Source of the DNA: Alcanivorax sp. UBA4485
GTDB taxonomy: Bacteria > Pseudomonadota > Gammaproteobacteria > Pseudomonadales > Alcanivoracaceae
Assembly (NCBI GenBank): GCA_002389055.1
Contig: DGNT01000087.1
Location: 1 to 13,038, forward strand
DNA: 13,038 nucleotides
Direction: 5' to 3'
Shown: piece after piece, positions 5,293 through 11,908 of the stretch
How the letters are laid out: every line of letters begins with the position of its first letter
Numbering within the stretch: position 1 is the stretch's first letter
Notes under the pieces: model-generated
Seen by the model: the letters and a program-made list of their open reading frames with translations, nothing else
Databases searched by the model: none
Told to the model about the DNA's origin: nothing
Translations under genes and position numbers: made by a program

Positions 5293-7458
5293 TCAGGCTT
5301 CGGTGGCGTCCAGCGCGGTGAGCAGCAGGCGTTGGTACAAACTCTCCCGCAGGCCGTCGGTGTCCGCCAGCCCCATGCGCGCCAGCTCGGCCTGGTAGCG
5401 TTGTTCGTCGTGATCACCCAGCAGCGCGCGGCGGCCCAGGGACAGGAAGTCCTTCTGGCTGACTTTTTCCTTGAGCCAGGTGAGCGCCTTCATCAGGCGC
5501 TGCTCGCGCTCGTCGAAGTCGGTGCCCAACGGGAAGGTGGCGAAGGACCCTTCACCGCCGGTCTCGGCGACGCGCCGCAGGAACTCTGGATTGTTGTGCC
5601 GGAACCGTTCGGGAATGGTGTAGTCCCGGCGCAGCTTCCCGGCGTCCTGGGCCTGCTCCATCAGCTCCACCTGGAAGCGGCTGTCGGCCACGTTGAGCAT
5701 GGCCATCACCACTTCTTCGTCGGTCTTGCCGCGCAGGTCGGCGACCCCGTATTCGGTGATCACCATATCGCGCAGATGGCGGGGAATGGTGTTGTGGGCG
5801 TAGGAGAACAGCACATTGGACGCCGCCTCGCCGCCGCGCTCGCGCCACGCCCGGGTCATCAGAATGGAGCGCGCACCGGGCAGTTCATGGGCCTGGCTGA
5901 CGAAGTTGTACTGGCCCCCCACCCCGCTGAGCACCCGGCCGTCCTCAAGCTGATCAGAGACCGCCGCGCCCAACAGCGTGGCGGTGAACGCCGTATTAAC
6001 GAAGCGCGCGTCGCGGCGCTGCAGAAGGCGCAGCGCCTCGCCGCCGTAGAGGTCGTTGATGATGTTCACCCGGGTCATGTTGATCGCCGCCCGGGTGTCG
6101 TCGTCCAGTTCCCGCAGCCGCTGATAGAAGGCTTCAGGGCCGAGGAAAAAGCCACCGTGCATGATGATGCCGCCATTGAGGCGGTCGCCGAACAGGCCTT
6201 CCAGTGCTTCCCGGGTGTCCGGATGGTCCAGGTCATTGGGCACGCTGTCGTCGTTGGGCAGACGCAAATGGCTGGCTTCCACCGCCACCCCGGCGCGCAG
6301 CACGCCGAAGCGGGTCAGCCAGTCGAGCTGCTCCGGTGTCATCGGTGACGATACGCCGCCGTCCTGGCGCAGCGCGTCCAGCATCGACAGGTCCGGCCGC
6401 GCCTGCGGGTGCGCCAAAACGTAGCGCTGCAGCGCCGACCAGTCGTACACCGGACGGCGGATAATGCCCTCGTCGATCAACCGCAGCAGACCGTGGGTCA
6501 TCATCTCACTGCAGCCATAGAGGCCCTGGTCGAAGCGGCCGGTGCCGCCTTCGCGCTCGATCAGCGCCTGGTGTTCGTCGGGCAGGTCGAGCGCTTTCAA
6601 AAGGGCGCGGTAGTTATCGTTACTTTGCTGCCGGCGCAGGGTGTGATGCACCAGGGCGTCGCCCAGGGCGCCGATGCCGATCTGCAGCGTGCCGCCGTCA
6701 CGGACCAGCGAGCTGGCGTGCAGGCCGACGAAATGATCCTGCAGATTGACCGGCATATTGGGCGTGCTGAACAACCGGGTGTGGCCCTGGGGGTCGTCCA
6801 GCAGGATGTCCATATCGGTGAGCCACTCGCCCACCCGGGCGTCGTTTTCCATGAACGGCAGGTCTCGATGCACTTGGCCCACGGTGACAATGGTCTCGCC
6901 GGCGTCGCGACGCGCCTTGAGCATGGGCAACAGTTCCAGCGTCACTTCCGGATTGCAGGAGAAGCTGTAATCGTTGCCGTTCTCGCCATCCGCGCCCGGG
7001 CGAGACGCCAGCAGTTGCGCCACCACGTTGACGCCGCGCGCGTTCAGATCACGGGCCGCATGGGTGTAGTTAACGCTGATGTAGTGCCGTTGCGCGCTGT
7101 TGCTGCCCAGCATGCTGCCCGGCTGAAAGAAAAACTCAAACACGCGGATATTATCGGGCAGCTGGTCTTTCTTGGCGGGCTTCAGATAGTCCAGCTCTTC
7201 GTAGTCACCGAACACCCGCTCCGCGAAGGGTTCCAGAAAACGCTTTTCCAGATCGCTGCCGGCGCCGGGACGGCCCAGTGACAAGGCGGTGTAGATATCC
7301 AGCCGGACGTCCGGGTTTTCCGTGGCCCGCTGATAGAGCGCGTTGACCAAACGGTTCGGCTTGCCCAACCCCAGCGGCAAGCCCAGCCGGATATCACCGC
7401 CGGTGAGTTCGATGATCTTGTCGGCCGCTTTCAGGGCATCGTCCATTTGCTCGGGCAC
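5293..7458 (-). CDS. acetyl-CoA hydrolase/transferase family protein
   Basis: A 721-aa enzyme of the class I CoA-transferase type, which moves CoA between acetate or another short acid and an acyl-CoA, or hydrolyses acetyl-CoA. Seen: GDIRLGLPLGLGKPN near the N-terminus, LQIGIGALGDAL (about 258-269), GLYGCSEMMTHG with E318 as the likely catalytic glutamate by analogy to 4-hydroxybutyrate CoA-transferases, then the C-terminal domain with LSGVGGQYNFVSQA and ITEYGVADLRGKT. It is longer than typical 430-540-aa members, matching the long subgroup with a C-terminal tail. The start is GTG 7458, placed by AAGGAG 6 bp upstream; ATG 7446 is the alternative, and the frame's upstream part overlaps emrE. 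It follows emrE by 25 bp as the last gene of the apparent operon. The physiological acid substrate cannot be told from sequence. Confidence 0.9.
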   Translation of the reverse strand: MPEQMDDALKAADKIIELTGGDIRLGLPLGLGKPNRLVNALYQRATENPDVRLDIYTALSLGRPGAGSDLEKRFLEPFAERVFGDYEELDYLKPAKKDQLPDNIRVFEFFFQPGSMLGSNSAQRHYISVNYTHAARDLNARGVNVVAQLLASRPGADGENGNDYSFSCNPEVTLELLPMLKARRDAGETIVTVGQVHRDLPFMENDARVGEWLTDMDILLDDPQGHTRLFSTPNMPVNLQDHFVGLHASSLVRDGGTLQIGIGALGDALVHHTLRRQQSNDNYRALLKALDLPDEHQALIEREGGTGRFDQGLYGCSEMMTHGLLRLIDEGIIRRPVYDWSALQRYVLAHPQARPDLSMLDALRQDGGVSSPMTPEQLDWLTRFGVLRAGVAVEASHLRLPNDDSVPNDLDHPDTREALEGLFGDRLNGGIIMHGGFFLGPEAFYQRLRELDDDTRAAINMTRVNIINDLYGGEALRLLQRRDARFVNTAFTATLLGAAVSDQLEDGRVLSGVGGQYNFVSQAHELPGARSILMTRAWRERGGEAASNVLFSYAHNTIPRHLRDMVITEYGVADLRGKTDEEVVMAMLNVADSRFQVELMEQAQDAGKLRRDYTIPERFRHNNPEFLRRVAETGGEGSFATFPLGTDFDEREQRLMKALTWLKEKVSQKDFLSLGRRALLGDHDEQRYQAELARMGLADTDGLRESLYQRLLLTALDATEA

Positions 7459-7464
7459 GGCGTT

Positions 7465-7470
7465 CTCCTT
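7465..7470 (-). promoter_or_regulatory. ribosome binding site fixing the CoA-transferase start
   Basis: AAGGAG on the minus strand, 6 bp from the GTG at 7458. It decides against the longer open frame, which reaches 7533 inside the preceding transporter gene. Confidence 0.7.
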
Positions 7471-7483
7471 ATTGGGTCCGTTT

Positions 7484-7813
7484 TTAATGGCCGGCGGTGC
7501 GCGACACGGCGCTGACCAGCACCACGCCGACAATGATAAACAGCATACCCAACACCGCCGGCAGGTCGGGTAACTGTTTGAAAAAGATGGCGCCGGAAAT
7601 CGCGATCAAAACAATGCCGGCGCCGGCCCACACCGCATAGGCGATGCCCATGGGCACGGTGCGCAACGTCAGCGACAGAAAATAAAACGCCAGACAATAG
7701 CCGACCACCGTAACCATGGACGGCCAAAGACGTGTGAACCCCTGGGAGGCGTTCAAGGCGGAGGTGGCGACCACCTCACTGAGGATCGCCACCACTAAAT
7801 ACCAATAGCCCAT
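7484..7813 (-). CDS. emrE: SMR-family multidrug efflux transporter, EmrE type
   Basis: A 109-aa, four-helix inner-membrane proton antiporter. It keeps the essential membrane glutamate (E13 in ILSEVVAT, equivalent to EmrE E14), GFTRLWPS in the first loop, the GIAYAVWAGAGIVLI segment with W62 (EmrE W63), and a fourth helix with G-M-L-F-I-I-V-G-V-V-L. G-I-A-Y-A-V-W-x-G-x-G is the Qac/EmrE pattern and not the SugE/Gdx one, so export of quaternary ammonium and other lipophilic cations is expected, probably as an antiparallel dimer. The ATG has AAGGAG about 5 bp upstream. It sits 23 bp after the GTPase gene and 25 bp before the CoA-transferase gene on the same strand. Why such a pump is placed in this operon is unclear. 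Confidence 0.93.
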   Translation of the reverse strand: MGYWYLVVAILSEVVATSALNASQGFTRLWPSMVTVVGYCLAFYFLSLTLRTVPMGIAYAVWAGAGIVLIAISGAIFFKQLPDLPAVLGMLFIIVGVVLVSAVSRTAGH

Positions 7814-7836
7814 ATCGGCTCCTTGCGGGCGTCGAA

Positions 7837-8847
7837 TCAGTCCGCTGCCGGCGGCCTGTCCGCCAGCCCGAGATGAAGGCGCCAGTTCTCCAGCCAGCGC
7901 GTCGGGGTGGCGGCGTCCTCGCCGGCGGCGATCACCACCAGGCGGCTGTCTTCGTCGCCGCCGGGCCAGGCCGGCAAGGGTGCCACTTCCACGGGCTGGC
8001 CGGCCACCGCCTGGATCAGCAAGGGGCCGTCCAGTTTCTCAATGGCCACCAGCCCCTTCAGACGCACCAGGTCCTCACCGGCCTCCGCGCGCAGTGCCGC
8101 CAGAGCGTCCTGCAAACGATCATAGGCGATCCGCCCCCGCCAGCGTAGGCCCGCCGGATGCAGCTGATGGCGGCCACGGCCCGGTCGCGGGGCCAGCGAT
8201 TGCAGCGCTCCCGCCGGTGCCAGGGCACCGGTGATACGGCACTGGCGCGGGAAGTCCCGGTCCAGCACTCCGGCGTCGGCGCGGTCGGCGTCGAGCACCT
8301 CGGCGCGGGGATTGAGACGGCCGAGAGCCTCAACCAAAGCGCCACGTTGCGCCGCCGTGGCCCGGTCGGTCTTGGTCAGCAACAGCTGATCGGCGGCGGT
8401 GACCTGCTCCAGCGCTTCCGGGTGCCGGCGCAGGGCCGCCTCGCCGGCCACGGTGTCCACCGTGGTCAGCATCGAGCGCAACGTGAAGCGCTTGCGCAGC
8501 CAGGCGTCCTGCTCCAATACGGCGGTCACGCCAAAGGGATCGGCGGCGCCGGTGGTCTCCAGCAGCACCGCCGCAAACGGCGGCAGATCGCCGGCGGCGC
8601 GAGCCATATAGAGATTACGCAAGGTGGTGCGCAGGGTGCCCTGCACGGCGCAGCAGACGCAGCCGCCGGCCAGCAGGCTGACCGGTGCGCCCACCTGCCG
8701 GGCGAGATCCTTGTCGATACCAATCTCGCCCAGCTCGTTGATGATCACCGCCAGGTCGCCGCGCTGGTCGAGCCAGCGGTTGAGCAAGGTGGTCTTACCA
8801 CTGCCCAGGAACCCCGTGAGCACCACCAGCGGGATCGGCGCCGTCAT
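7837..8847 (-). CDS. COG0523 / CobW-family metal chaperone GTPase
   Basis: A 336-aa cytosolic GTPase of the G3E family. Walker A is GFLGSGKTT (12-20). The family's metal-binding C-x-C-C is C63-V-C65-C66 within GGCVCCAVQG. The switch/Walker B region is LLETTGAADP (95-104), and the guanine motif is TKTD (158-161). The C-terminal CobW_C domain follows, from about residue 240. Members load Zn, Co or Fe into target proteins; the histidine-rich loop common in zinc-linked members is absent, though a short H-Q-L-H occurs. The ATG overlaps the pyrC stop (ATGA), and no strong ribosome site is visible, so translation should be coupled to pyrC. Dihydroorotase is a zinc enzyme, so PyrC is the obvious candidate client; this is inference. 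CobW proper is unlikely, as no cobalamin genes are near. Confidence 0.9.
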   Translation of the reverse strand: MTAPIPLVVLTGFLGSGKTTLLNRWLDQRGDLAVIINELGEIGIDKDLARQVGAPVSLLAGGCVCCAVQGTLRTTLRNLYMARAAGDLPPFAAVLLETTGAADPFGVTAVLEQDAWLRKRFTLRSMLTTVDTVAGEAALRRHPEALEQVTAADQLLLTKTDRATAAQRGALVEALGRLNPRAEVLDADRADAGVLDRDFPRQCRITGALAPAGALQSLAPRPGRGRHQLHPAGLRWRGRIAYDRLQDALAALRAEAGEDLVRLKGLVAIEKLDGPLLIQAVAGQPVEVAPLPAWPGGDEDSRLVVIAAGEDAATPTRWLENWRLHLGLADRPPAAD

Positions 8848-9887
8848 GGGTTTTCGCGGAGCGCCCAGGGCAGTGCCTGACCGGCCATGAACGGCACCAT
8901 GTCTTCGCCGGCGGCGGTGACCGTTTCCGGCACGGCCCAGTCACGGCGCTCCAGGGTCACGGTGTCGGGGTTGCGCGGAAGCCGGTAGAAGTCGGCGCCG
9001 AAATGGCTGGCGAAGCCTTCCAGCTTGTCCAGCGCACCGTAGCGGTCGAGAAACGACGCGTACAGGGGCAGCGCCGCGCGGGCCGAGTAGCAGCCGGCGC
9101 AACCGCACGCCGCTTCCTTCTTGTCGCGGGCGTGGGGCGCCGAATCGGTGCCCAGGAAAAAGCGCGGGTGCCCTTCCAGCACCGCCTGCTGAATCGCCTG
9201 CTGGTGGGTACGCCGTTTCAACACCGGCAGGCAGTAGTTGTGCGGGCGCACGCCGCCGACCAGCAGATCGTTGCGGTTCATCAACAGATGCTGGGGGGTG
9301 ACGGTGGCGGCGGTCAGGTCGCCGCCCTCGCGCACAAAGTCCACGCCTTCCGAGGTGGTGACGTGCTCGAACACGATACGCAGCGCCGGAAAGCGCTCAC
9401 GAATGTCGTTCAGGTAACGGTCAATAAACACCCGCTCGCGGTCGAAGATGTCGATCTCCGGTTCCGTCACCTCGCCGTGCACCAGGAACGGCAGGTCGTG
9501 TTTTTCCAGCGCCTCGTAGAGGTGGTGAATGCGCGCCGGGTTGGTGACACCGCTGTCGGAGTTGGTTGTGGCCCCGGCCGGGTACAGCTTGAAGGCGTGC
9601 ACGAACGGGCTTTGCGCCGCCCGTTCGATCTCCTCCACCGGGGTCTGGTCGGTCAGATAGAGCACCATCAACGGCTCGAAATCCACGCCCGCCGGAATCG
9701 CCGCCAAAATGCGTTCCCGGTAAGCCTCGGCCAGCGCCACGGTGGTCACCGGCGGCGTCAGGTTGGGCATCACGATGGCGCGGCGGAACACGCGCGCCGT
9801 GGCCGGCACGGTTTCCTCCAGCATGGCGCCGTCGCGGAAATGCAGGTGCCAGTCATCCGGGCGGGTCAGAGTCAGGGTATCGGTCAT
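8844..9887 (-). CDS. pyrC: dihydroorotase (class II, E. coli type)
   Basis: A 347-aa cytosolic enzyme that cyclises carbamoyl aspartate to dihydroorotate, step three of pyrimidine synthesis. The length matches E. coli PyrC (348). The binuclear zinc site is intact: H14 and H16 in DDWHLHFRD, K100 (the carboxylated lysine) in FKLYPAGATT, H137 in VHGEV, H175 in EHVTT, and D248 in GTDSAPHA. The C-G-C-A-G-C segment typical of this class follows. I chose ATG 9887, with AGTGGA 4 bp upstream; GTG 9896 is in frame but has no ribosome site. It is the first gene of the minus-strand operon, preceded by a leader with a terminator-like hairpin. This is the zinc-dependent form, so nothing points to a low-zinc substitute enzyme. 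Confidence 0.96.
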   Translation of the reverse strand: MTDTLTLTRPDDWHLHFRDGAMLEETVPATARVFRRAIVMPNLTPPVTTVALAEAYRERILAAIPAGVDFEPLMVLYLTDQTPVEEIERAAQSPFVHAFKLYPAGATTNSDSGVTNPARIHHLYEALEKHDLPFLVHGEVTEPEIDIFDRERVFIDRYLNDIRERFPALRIVFEHVTTSEGVDFVREGGDLTAATVTPQHLLMNRNDLLVGGVRPHNYCLPVLKRRTHQQAIQQAVLEGHPRFFLGTDSAPHARDKKEAACGCAGCYSARAALPLYASFLDRYGALDKLEGFASHFGADFYRLPRNPDTVTLERRDWAVPETVTAAGEDMVPFMAGQALPWALRENP

Positions 9888-9928
9888 GGAATCCACTTGG
9901 TCGGCGCGAATAAACGCCCATGATACGC

Positions 9929-9970
9929 AAAAACGGAGCGGCCAGCAGCGGCCGGCCAGGCCGCCGCTCC
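9929..9970 (-). terminator. terminator-like hairpin in the pyrC leader
   Basis: On the minus strand GGAGCGGC (9970-9963) pairs perfectly with GCCGCTCC (9942-9935). A smaller GGCC/GGCC hairpin lies inside the 20-nt loop. One G and then five T (9933-9929) follow, the layout of an intrinsic terminator. It lies 42 bp before the pyrC ATG, between two divergent genes, where no minus-strand gene ends upstream. It therefore falls within the likely pyrC transcript and may be an attenuator. The large loop and short T-run make its strength uncertain. Confidence 0.5.
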
Positions 9971-9986
9971 CCGGTTGTCATCGCTC

Positions 9987-9992
9987 AGTATA
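9987..9992 (-). promoter_or_regulatory. candidate -10 element of the pyrC operon
   Basis: TATACT on the minus strand. It would start transcription near 9980 and give a leader of about 90 nt that contains the terminator-like hairpin. No consensus -35 is seen 17 bp upstream, where the sequence reads TTATTC. It overlaps a plus-strand TATAAT. Confidence 0.45.
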
Positions 9993-9994
9993 AT
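9989..9994 (+). promoter_or_regulatory. candidate -10 element of the FG-GAP lipoprotein gene
   Basis: A perfect TATAAT, 57 bp before the ATG at 10051. The only -35-like hexamer, TTGTCA (9975-9980), is just 8 bp away, too near to work with it, so the promoter would depend on an activator or is a chance match. It shares bases with the opposing -10 for pyrC. Confidence 0.35.
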
Positions 9995-10002
9995 TGTGTA
10001 CG

Positions 10003-10016
10003 GTTGTACGAATAAC
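10003..10016. promoter_or_regulatory. degenerate Zur-like inverted repeat
   Basis: GTTGTACGAATAAC has half-sites GTTGT and, on the other strand, GTTAT. It resembles the gammaproteobacterial Zur pattern (GTTATA-N-TATAAC), but the spacing is one base longer and the halves are imperfect. It overlaps the -35 region expected for the pyrC promoter, a position suited to repression. Confidence 0.25.
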
Positions 10017-10050
10017 AAAATTGCATAAAAGCCCTTGGGGATTCAAAAAA

Positions 10051-11901
10051 ATGGAAAATACGGATCGTTCTTTCACGCCTGTTCATGGCTCTATCGCCCT
10101 AAAATACCGGACCACTTTCCCGACCCTTGTTGCTCTGCTAGCAGCGACGCTTTTGGTGAGCGGTTGCGCCGATGATGACGACGACGACCCCCTCGCCGGC
10201 CGCGTCACCGATCCGCCGGCGGCCCCGGAGCTCACACTGACGCCGCAGAGCGTCAAGACATTCCGGTTTTCCTGGGATAAGCCGGGGGCGGTCAGCGCGT
10301 ATCGCCTGCTGGTGAACCCGGACGGTGTTTCCGGGTACAGCGAGGTAGTAACCTTCGGCGGCAACCCGACAGAATACGACCTGTCGGTCTTCCTGCCCGC
10401 CCGCCTTAACGCCAGCTACATTCTCGAGGCCTGCAACCGGATCGGTTGCGCGGAGTCCGATGCGGTGTTCGTGAACAGCGCCCTCACCGACGCCATCGGC
10501 TATGTGAAAGCGTCCGACACCGACGTGAATGACGGGTTCGGGCGCGCCCTGGCCATCGCCGACGACGGCCGCACCCTGGCCATCGGCGCGCCGGGGGACG
10601 ACGGCGAAAACGACAGCGCTTCGGCGAGCGGCGCCGTCTACGTACTGCACCGGGACGACGCCGGCGACTGGCGCTATCAAGCGCAACTCCGGGCCTCCAA
10701 CCCCGACGCCCTGGATCAGTTCGGCGAGGCCATTGCCCTCGACGGCGACGGTCGCACCCTGGCGGTGGGGGCCGCTGAAGAAGACAGCGCCAGCACCGGC
10801 ATTAACGGCCCGCAAGCCGACAACGGTGCCCCGGACAGCGGCGCCGTTTATATGTTTCGGCGCGACGAGGCCGGTGCCTGGTCCCAGTCAGCCTACATAA
10901 AAGCCTCCAACAGCGGCGACGGCGACGCTTTCGGCGCCAGTCTCGCGCTGTCGTCGGATGGCGGCCGTCTTGCCGTGGGCGCCTACGGCGAAGCGAGCGC
11001 CACCACCGGCATCAATGGCAACCAGAGTGACGACTCCGCCGCCAACGCCGGCGCCGCCTATGTATTCGACTACAACGGCAGCGACTGGGCGCAAAGCGCT
11101 TACCTCAAAGCGTCCAACGCCGAGGCCATGGATCTGTTCGGCCTGAGTCTGGCGCTGTCAGGGGACGGCAACACCCTGGTCGCCGGTGCCCTGCGCGAAG
11201 CCAGCGCCGCCACCGGCATCAGCGGCGACCAGGGTGACAACACCGCCGCCACCAGCGGCGCCGTCTACGCCTTCCAAAGAGACAGCGGCGGAGACTGGAC
11301 GCAGCAGGCGTACATTAAAGCCTCCAACAGCGAATCCGGGGACAACTTCGGGCGCAGCCTGGCGTTGGACGAAAACGGTGAAACCCTCGCCGTGGGCGCC
11401 AATCAGGAAGACAGCGCCACCGCCGGCGTGGGCGCCGACCAGAACGACAACAGCGCACTCAGCAGCGGCGCCGTCTATGTCTTTAAGCTTGAAGGGTCCA
11501 ACTGGGCGCAGAAAGCCTACTTGAAGCCGACCAACCCCGGCGCCGGTGATTCCTTCGGCTTCAGCCTGGCGCTGTCCGGGGACGGCGCCACCCTGGCCGT
11601 GGGTGCCAACGGCGAAGCCAGCGCCGCCCAGGGGATGGACGGCGACCAGACGGATGACACAGCAGGTGGCAGTGGCGCCGCCTATTTGTTCCGCAACGAC
11701 GCCGGCGTCTGGCATCAGAGCCGCTACCTGAAAGCCCCGAACACCAATGCCGACGACAATTTCGGTTACCGGGTTGCCCTGGCCGCCGACGGCGAAACAC
11801 TGGCCATCGGCGCCGACCGGGAGGACAGCAACGCCACCGGGGTGGACGGCGACCAGGCCGACAACAGCGCCTCAAACAGCGGCGCGGTCTACCTGTACTG
11901 A
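10051..11901 (+). CDS. FG-GAP repeat lipoprotein with FN3-like domain
   Basis: A 616-aa exported lipoprotein. Residues 23-39 form a hydrophobic signal ending in the lipobox LVSGC, so C39 would be lipidated. Residue +2 is Ala, which predicts outer-membrane sorting. Six consecutive Asp (41-46) and a Pro-rich linker follow. Residues 58-145 look like one FN3-like beta sandwich, with C128 and C133 able to form a disulphide. From 150 to the end there are seven repeats of 59-70 residues, each with D-x-F-G, S-L-A-L-S-x-D-G, T-L-A-V-G-A and S-G-A-V-Y-V-F, as in FG-GAP/integrin-alpha propeller blades. The final blade stops at SGAVYLY, so its closing strand is probably supplied by the first repeat. The start is ATG 10051; the open frame extends to 9994 without a ribosome site. 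Partner or ligand is unknown; surface adhesion or protein binding is the usual guess. Confidence 0.88.
   Translation: MENTDRSFTPVHGSIALKYRTTFPTLVALLAATLLVSGCADDDDDDPLAGRVTDPPAAPELTLTPQSVKTFRFSWDKPGAVSAYRLLVNPDGVSGYSEVVTFGGNPTEYDLSVFLPARLNASYILEACNRIGCAESDAVFVNSALTDAIGYVKASDTDVNDGFGRALAIADDGRTLAIGAPGDDGENDSASASGAVYVLHRDDAGDWRYQAQLRASNPDALDQFGEAIALDGDGRTLAVGAAEEDSASTGINGPQADNGAPDSGAVYMFRRDEAGAWSQSAYIKASNSGDGDAFGASLALSSDGGRLAVGAYGEASATTGINGNQSDDSAANAGAAYVFDYNGSDWAQSAYLKASNAEAMDLFGLSLALSGDGNTLVAGALREASAATGISGDQGDNTAATSGAVYAFQRDSGGDWTQQAYIKASNSESGDNFGRSLALDENGETLAVGANQEDSATAGVGADQNDNSALSSGAVYVFKLEGSNWAQKAYLKPTNPGAGDSFGFSLALSGDGATLAVGANGEASAAQGMDGDQTDDTAGGSGAAYLFRNDAGVWHQSRYLKAPNTNADDNFGYRVALAADGETLAIGADREDSNATGVDGDQADNSASNSGAVYLY
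10498..11898 (+). repeat. seven tandem FG-GAP-like coding repeats
   Basis: Repeat starts at the nucleotide level are about 10498, 10681, 10891, 11098, 11308, 11515 and 11722. Units two to six are 207-210 bp. Unit one (183 bp) lacks the T-G-I-x-G-x-Q-x-D-N loop found in the others. Unit seven (177 bp) has the loop but lacks the last strand. The nearly constant length and shared phrases suggest growth by duplication. Confidence 0.85.
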
Positions 11902-11908
11902 CGCGCCC

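Noticed and set aside
5332..7281. Two long plus-strand frames opposite the CoA-transferase
   Set aside because: Antisense shadows of a well-recognised enzyme, with biased residue content.
8158..8880. 240-codon plus-strand frame opposite the GTPase gene
   Set aside because: Low-complexity shadow; the GTPase motifs on the minus strand are complete.
9003..9923. 306-codon plus-strand frame opposite pyrC
   Set aside because: The opposite strand codes a full-length dihydroorotase with all active-site residues.
10498..11898. Regularly spaced repeats as a possible CRISPR array
   Set aside because: The period is about 207 bp, in frame, and codes FG-GAP blades; there are no short identical repeats with unique spacers.
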